Source: Burkholderia sp. OK233
GTDB taxonomy: Bacteria > Pseudomonadota > Gammaproteobacteria > Burkholderiales > Burkholderiaceae
DNA length: 64,000 nt
NCBI RefSeq assembly: GCF_900230185.1
Contig: NZ_OCSR01000002.1
Location: forward strand, 2,170,001 to 2,234,000
Reading direction: 5' to 3'
In this document: positions 60,144 to 64,000 of the stretch, in pieces
How positions within the stretch are numbered: position 1 is the stretch's first letter
How the letters are laid out: every line of letters begins with the position of its first letter
Program-made: the position numbers and the translations under genes
The notes under the pieces: generated by a model
The model's database searches: none
What the model was told of the DNA's origin: nothing
What the model saw: only the letters and a program-made list of their open reading frames with translations

Positions 60144-61061
60144 TCACTTCTCAAGTTCCGCAAACAGCCAATCCTGGAAGCTATGCAGCTTCGGCAATTC
60201 GGCGCGGGATTTCAGCAGGTTCAGCGTATAGCCGTTCACAGGGAGCCCTTCCAGGCCGAACGGCGCTACGAGCCGGCCTGTTTCCAGTTCGCGCTGCGCC
60301 AGAAGCAAGCTTTCGAGGCAGACACCCAAGCCGTCGACCGCCGCGCTGATCGCCATGAACGATCGATCGAAACGCGGACCGCGTCCAATATCGAGCCGCG
60401 TCTTGCGATAGAGACGCATCCAGTCTCGCCACCCCACCAGACACCCCTCGCTATGAATCAGCGCATGGTGCGGTAAATCCGCGACGCTGCGCAGCGGATG
60501 TTCTCCGGCCATAAGCGCGGGCGAGCACAACGGCACGATCGTCTCGGGCGGCAATTCGAGCACCATCGTGCCGGCCGGCTGCAGTTTTCTCGGACCGTAG
60601 CGGATGTCGATATCCACCGCCTCCGAGATCAGATCGACCGCCTCTGAAGAGGCATTCAGCCGTACATCGATATCAGGATGCGCCGCACTGAAACGCGCGA
60701 TGCGCGGCATCAGCCATTGAGTCGCAAAGCTGGGCGTGCAATGGATCGTGAGGATATCGCTCTTGGCGGCGCGCCCGATCTCGCGGGTGGCTGAGTCGAT
60801 CCGCGCGAACGCCGCGGTGATTTCCTCAGCGTATTGGCGCCCGTAGTCCGTCAGGATCACCGTGCGGTGCAGCCGATGGAACAGACGAATGCTCAATTGC
60901 TCTTCCAGCAGCTTGATCTGATGGCTGACGGCTGAGGGCGTGACAAACAGTTCCTCTGCTGCGAGCGCGAACGACGAGAGCCGCGCGGCGGCCTCGAATG
61001 CCTGTATCGACTTGAAGGTGACGCGATTGTGCATGGCAGCATCAAGGTGAATTGAATTCAT
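60144..61061 (-). CDS. LysR-family regulator, GcvA-like
   Basis: 305 residues. Helix-turn-helix: SIQAFEAAARLSSFALAAEELFVTPSAVSHQIKLLEEQL, typical of GcvA-type LysR proteins. Effector domain with TIHCTPSFATQWLMPRIARF. The ATG at 61061 was chosen over a longer frame. It is divergent from the split transketolase genes with a 111-base gap and is their probable regulator. Confidence 0.9.
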   Translation of the reverse strand: MNSIHLDAAMHNRVTFKSIQAFEAAARLSSFALAAEELFVTPSAVSHQIKLLEEQLSIRLFHRLHRTVILTDYGRQYAEEITAAFARIDSATREIGRAAKSDILTIHCTPSFATQWLMPRIARFSAAHPDIDVRLNASSEAVDLISEAVDIDIRYGPRKLQPAGTMVLELPPETIVPLCSPALMAGEHPLRSVADLPHHALIHSEGCLVGWRDWMRLYRKTRLDIGRGPRFDRSFMAISAAVDGLGVCLESLLLAQRELETGRLVAPFGLEGLPVNGYTLNLLKSRAELPKLHSFQDWLFAELEK

Positions 61062-61172
61062 CCATTGACCTATCTTAATTCGTTTGAGCGCGTGTGAGCG
61101 CGAGATTACCCTTGAGTCACTGGGATCGGCATCACAGCCGCCCCTGCAAAGAGATCCACAAGGAGACAAACA

Positions 61173-62018
61173 GTGACCACCAGCGAAACCGCGCCGTACG
61201 CCCAGCTCGCGGAGCACGCCTATCAGATTCGCCGCAACGCGCTGCGCATGGGCGAAGTGCAGGGGCAGGGTTATATCGGGCAGGCGCTCGATATCGCCGA
61301 TGTCCTGGCTGTCGCCTACTTCCGCGCCATGCGCTATCGCGCCGACGACCCCGAATGGGAAGGCCGCGATCGCTTCCTGCTATCGAACGGTCACTACGCC
61401 ATCGCGCTGTACGCCGCGCTGATCGAGGCCCGCATCATCGCCGACGAAGAACTGGAAACCTACGGCAGCGACGACAGCCGTCTGCCGATGTCCGGTATGG
61501 CGAGCTATACACCCGGCATGGAGATGTCCGGCGGCTCGCTCGGGCAGGGACTGACGATCGCGGTGGGCCGCTGCCTGGGTCTGAAGCGCAAAGGCTCGGA
61601 TGCCCGCGTCTACACGCTGTTCTCCGACGGCGAGCTCGATGAAGGCGCGATCTGGGAAGGCCTGATGTCCGCGGCCCACTGGAAGCTCGACAACCTGATC
61701 GCGATGGTCGACGTCAACAACCAGCAGGCCGACGGCCCGTCGTCGAGCGTCATGGCGTTCGAGCCGCTGGTCGAAAAACTCCAGGCGTTCGGCTGGTTCG
61801 TGCAACGCGTGGACGGCAACGATCTCGCGGCCGTCGTCGCCGCGTTCGATGCGGCGCACGCGCATCCGGAACCACAACCGCGAATCATCGTCTGCGATAC
61901 GCGGATGGGGTGTGGCGTGCCGTTCCTCGAAGCGCGCGAGAAAAATCACTTTATCCGCGTCGATGCGCACGAGTGGCAACTCGCGCTGCAGGCGCTCGAA
62001 GCCGGGAGAACCGTATGA
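61173..62018 (+). CDS. Transketolase, N-terminal (TPP-binding) subunit
   Basis: 281 residues. Motifs: GYIGQALDIADVLAVAYF, SGGSLGQGLTIAVG and the TPP/metal motif FSDGELDEGAIWEGLMSAAHWKLDNLIAMVDVNNQQ, read across its length. It pairs with the next gene to form a two-subunit transketolase, as in several bacteria where the enzyme is split. It transfers two-carbon units between sugars. The donor and acceptor here are not known. Confidence 0.92.
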   Translation: MTTSETAPYAQLAEHAYQIRRNALRMGEVQGQGYIGQALDIADVLAVAYFRAMRYRADDPEWEGRDRFLLSNGHYAIALYAALIEARIIADEELETYGSDDSRLPMSGMASYTPGMEMSGGSLGQGLTIAVGRCLGLKRKGSDARVYTLFSDGELDEGAIWEGLMSAAHWKLDNLIAMVDVNNQQADGPSSSVMAFEPLVEKLQAFGWFVQRVDGNDLAAVVAAFDAAHAHPEPQPRIIVCDTRMGCGVPFLEAREKNHFIRVDAHEWQLALQALEAGRTV

Positions 62019-63013
62019 GCGCCGCCGTACCGAAACCGCGTCTGAAAACATCGGCAATGATCGCCTCGATTGCCGGTGAAGGGCAGATCACCCGCTCGGC
62101 CCCGTTCGGGCACGCACTGGTCGAACTGGCGCGCAACCGGCCCGAAGTGGTCGGCATGACCGCCGATCTCGGCAAGTACACCGACCTGCATCTGTTCGCG
62201 AAGGAATACCCGGAGCGCTATTACCAGATGGGCATGGCCGAACAACTGCTGATGGGCGCCGCGGCCGGCATGGCACACGAAGGCGCGCAGCCGTTCGTCA
62301 CGACGTACGCCGTGTTCGCCGCGCGTCGTGCCTACGACTTCATCCATCAGGCGATTGCCGAGGACAACCTCGACGTCAAGATCGTTTGCGCCTTACCCGG
62401 CCTCACAACCGGCTACGGTCCAAGCCACCAGGCGGCGGAAGACCTCGCCCTGTTCCGCGCGATGCCGAACCTCACGGTGATCGACCCGTGCGACGCCATC
62501 GACATCGAGCAGATGGTGCCGGCGATCGCCGACCATCGCGGGCCCGTGTATGCGCGGCTGTTGCGCGGCAACGTGCCGGTCGTGCTCGACGAATACGACT
62601 ATCAGTTCGAACTCGGCAAAGCGAAGCTGCTACGCGACGGCGCCGAGGTGCTAATCATCTCGTCCGGGATCATGACGATGCGTGCGCTGGAAACGGCGAA
62701 GGCGCTGGCCGCCGATCGCATTGACGTGGGCGTGCTGCACGTGCCGACCATCAAGCCGCTCGACACCGCCACGCTGCTGCGCGAAGCGCGCCGTTCCGGC
62801 CGCCTTGTCGTGGTGGCGGAGAACCATACGGTGATCGGCGGGCTAGGCGAAGCGGTGGCCGCCGTGCTGCTGACCAATGGCGTCACGCCGCCGTTCCGTC
62901 AGATCGGCTTGCCCGACGCGTTTCTCGACGCGGGTGCGCTGCCGACCTTGCACGACCGCTACGGTATTTCCACCGAGGCGATGTGCGACACGATCAAAGG
63001 CTGGCTGCGGTAA
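62015..63013 (+). CDS. Transketolase, C-terminal (pyrimidine-binding) subunit
   Basis: 332 residues. Pyrimidine domain with MGMAEQLLMGAAAGMAHEGAQPFVTTYAVFAARRAYD, containing the catalytic Glu that activates TPP, then the C-terminal domain (LRDGAEVLIISSGIMTMRALE, VAENHTVIGGLGEAV). The ATG at 62015 overlaps the previous stop (ATGA). Partner of the gene at 61173. Confidence 0.92.
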   Translation: MSAAVPKPRLKTSAMIASIAGEGQITRSAPFGHALVELARNRPEVVGMTADLGKYTDLHLFAKEYPERYYQMGMAEQLLMGAAAGMAHEGAQPFVTTYAVFAARRAYDFIHQAIAEDNLDVKIVCALPGLTTGYGPSHQAAEDLALFRAMPNLTVIDPCDAIDIEQMVPAIADHRGPVYARLLRGNVPVVLDEYDYQFELGKAKLLRDGAEVLIISSGIMTMRALETAKALAADRIDVGVLHVPTIKPLDTATLLREARRSGRLVVVAENHTVIGGLGEAVAAVLLTNGVTPPFRQIGLPDAFLDAGALPTLHDRYGISTEAMCDTIKGWLR

Positions 63014-63109
63014 AGGTTCATCAAGGCTGGTAAGCGCCGCATACACGCGTACTCACCGATAGCAAACAACGTAGCAAACCATAAGCTTCATATTCAGGAG
63101 ATCCGCATC

Positions 63110-63874
63110 ATGTCAGAGTCACGTCTACTCGACGGCAAGGTCGCCGTCATTTCCGGCGGCGCGTCGCCGCGCGGCATCGGTATGGCGACCGCCCGCATGT
63201 TCGCGGCGCACGGCGCACGCATCGCCATTTTCGATCTCGACGAAAATGCCGCGGTCGAAGCCGCTGCGTCGATTGGGCCCGAACATCGTGGCTATGTGTG
63301 CAATGTGACCGACCGTGGCGCCTGCCAGGCCGCTGTCGAACGCACTGTCGCCGATTTGGGATCGATCGATATTCTGATCAACAACGCCGGCATTACCCAG
63401 GCCGCCAAGCTGCTCGAGATCGACCCGGCAAGCTGGGATCGTATTCTCGACGTCAATCTGCGCGGCGTGTTGTATCTGTCGCAAGCGGTCGTCCCGCAGA
63501 TGAAGAAGCAGAAGAGCGGCTCGATCGGCTGCATGTCGTCGGTATCGGCGCAGCGCGGCGGCGGCATTCTCGGCGGTCCGCATTACTCGGCGGCGAAGGC
63601 CGGCGTGCTGGGCCTCGCCAAAGCGATGGCGCGCGAACTCGGCAACGACGGCATTCGCGTGAACTGCGTGACGCCGGGCCTGATCCAGACCGACATCAAC
63701 GCAGGCAAGATCAGCGACGACAAGCGCGGCGAAATTCTCGCCGGCATTCCCCTCAACCGCCTGGGCGTACCTGACGATGTGGCCGGCGCCTTCCTGTTCC
63801 TCGCGTCGAACCTGTCGTCGTATATTACCGGCGCGGTGATCGACGTGAACGGCGGCATGCTGATTCACGGCTGA
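63110..63874 (+). CDS. Short-chain dehydrogenase/reductase (SDR)
   Basis: 254 residues, classical SDR. Cofactor motif GGASPRGIG, NNAG in INNAGIT, catalytic Ser in SSVSAQRGG and YSAAKAG (Tyr-x3-Lys). The C-terminus YITGAVIDVNGGMLIHG is typical. Asp in FDLDENA after the second strand favours NAD. It follows the transketolase pair by 96 bases in the same direction and probably oxidises or reduces a sugar or polyol of the same pathway. AGGAG precedes the ATG. Confidence 0.93.
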   Translation: MSESRLLDGKVAVISGGASPRGIGMATARMFAAHGARIAIFDLDENAAVEAAASIGPEHRGYVCNVTDRGACQAAVERTVADLGSIDILINNAGITQAAKLLEIDPASWDRILDVNLRGVLYLSQAVVPQMKKQKSGSIGCMSSVSAQRGGGILGGPHYSAAKAGVLGLAKAMARELGNDGIRVNCVTPGLIQTDINAGKISDDKRGEILAGIPLNRLGVPDDVAGAFLFLASNLSSYITGAVIDVNGGMLIHG

Positions 63875-64000
63875 CGCCCAACGGCAGGACGGGCCGCCAG
63901 GCGGGAGGCCGGCGGCGGCGATGGGGACCCTGTAGTAGAGAACAGACGACCGCGGTGAGCAACACGTGCAGCCGCCGCGGTTCAGATTCGAAAAACATAA
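63875..64000. other. Right end of window, no gene
   Basis: A GC-rich non-coding stretch after the dehydrogenase stop. No terminator with a T-run and no start of a further gene can be defined before the window ends. Confidence 0.4.

Overview
The window looks like a chromosomal segment of a beta-proteobacterium of the Burkholderiaceae, most likely Paraburkholderia or Caballeronia. This rests on family-level protein similarity, mostly GC-rich codon usage, strong third-position G/C in most genes, and hallmark Burkholderiales neighbourhoods (sfn/msu sulfur genes, a DUF3348-DUF802-OmpA-DUF2894 operon, phosphocholine-specific phospholipase C). No rRNA, tRNA or CRISPR array was seen. One complete insertion sequence is present (56862-58197).

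Layout. 0-1.2 kb: a frameshifted M14 deacylase. 1.6-10.8 kb: an AT-richer catabolic island with a GntR regulator, a cysteine-less Asp/Glu-racemase-fold enzyme, an OxlT-like MFS carrier, a cupin, a sorbosone-type PQQ dehydrogenase, a cytochrome c, and the full PQQ cofactor operon pqqABCDE. The dehydrogenase, its cofactor and its probable electron acceptor therefore sit together. 11-17 kb: decayed genes (a dadA relic, a frameshifted lysR, a truncated TonB receptor) mixed with intact YcaC-like hydrolase, pirin and ModA-like genes. 17.2-20.4 kb: alanine racemase and a GGDEF-EAL protein. 21-31.4 kb: a mosaic exopolysaccharide locus (initiating sugar transferase, glycosyltransferases, Wzy-like, Wzx-like, Wzc-like kinase, deacetylase). 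No Wza or Wzb was seen.

31.7-43.8 kb: a sulfone/sulfonate sulfur-acquisition regulon. The minus strand carries an eight-gene run: msuE, sfnG, a degenerate AMP-binding protein, then a complete Liv-type ABC importer. Divergent from it are a flavin monooxygenase-like gene and sfnR, and a second monooxygenase-like gene follows. Two sigma-54 promoter candidates and five copies of an 18-bp inverted-repeat motif (NTGCT-N8-RGCAG) fit control by SfnR.

44-50 kb: two lipoproteins, small unknown proteins, a Tat-exported phospholipase C, a class A beta-lactamase with an altered KTG motif, and an acyltransferase stump. 50-54.8 kb: a four-gene operon encoding a MotAB/ZorAB-like membrane motor. Its A subunit has a very long helical tail with three 87-residue repeats, and it is flanked by two proteins of unknown function. 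This is the best candidate for an undescribed system. 55-64 kb: a Tat-exported purple-acid-type phosphatase, the insertion sequence, a GlcG-like protein with a divergent LysR, and a LysR divergent from a split transketolase plus a short-chain dehydrogenase.

All functions are read from translated sequence and motif recognition only; no database search was run.
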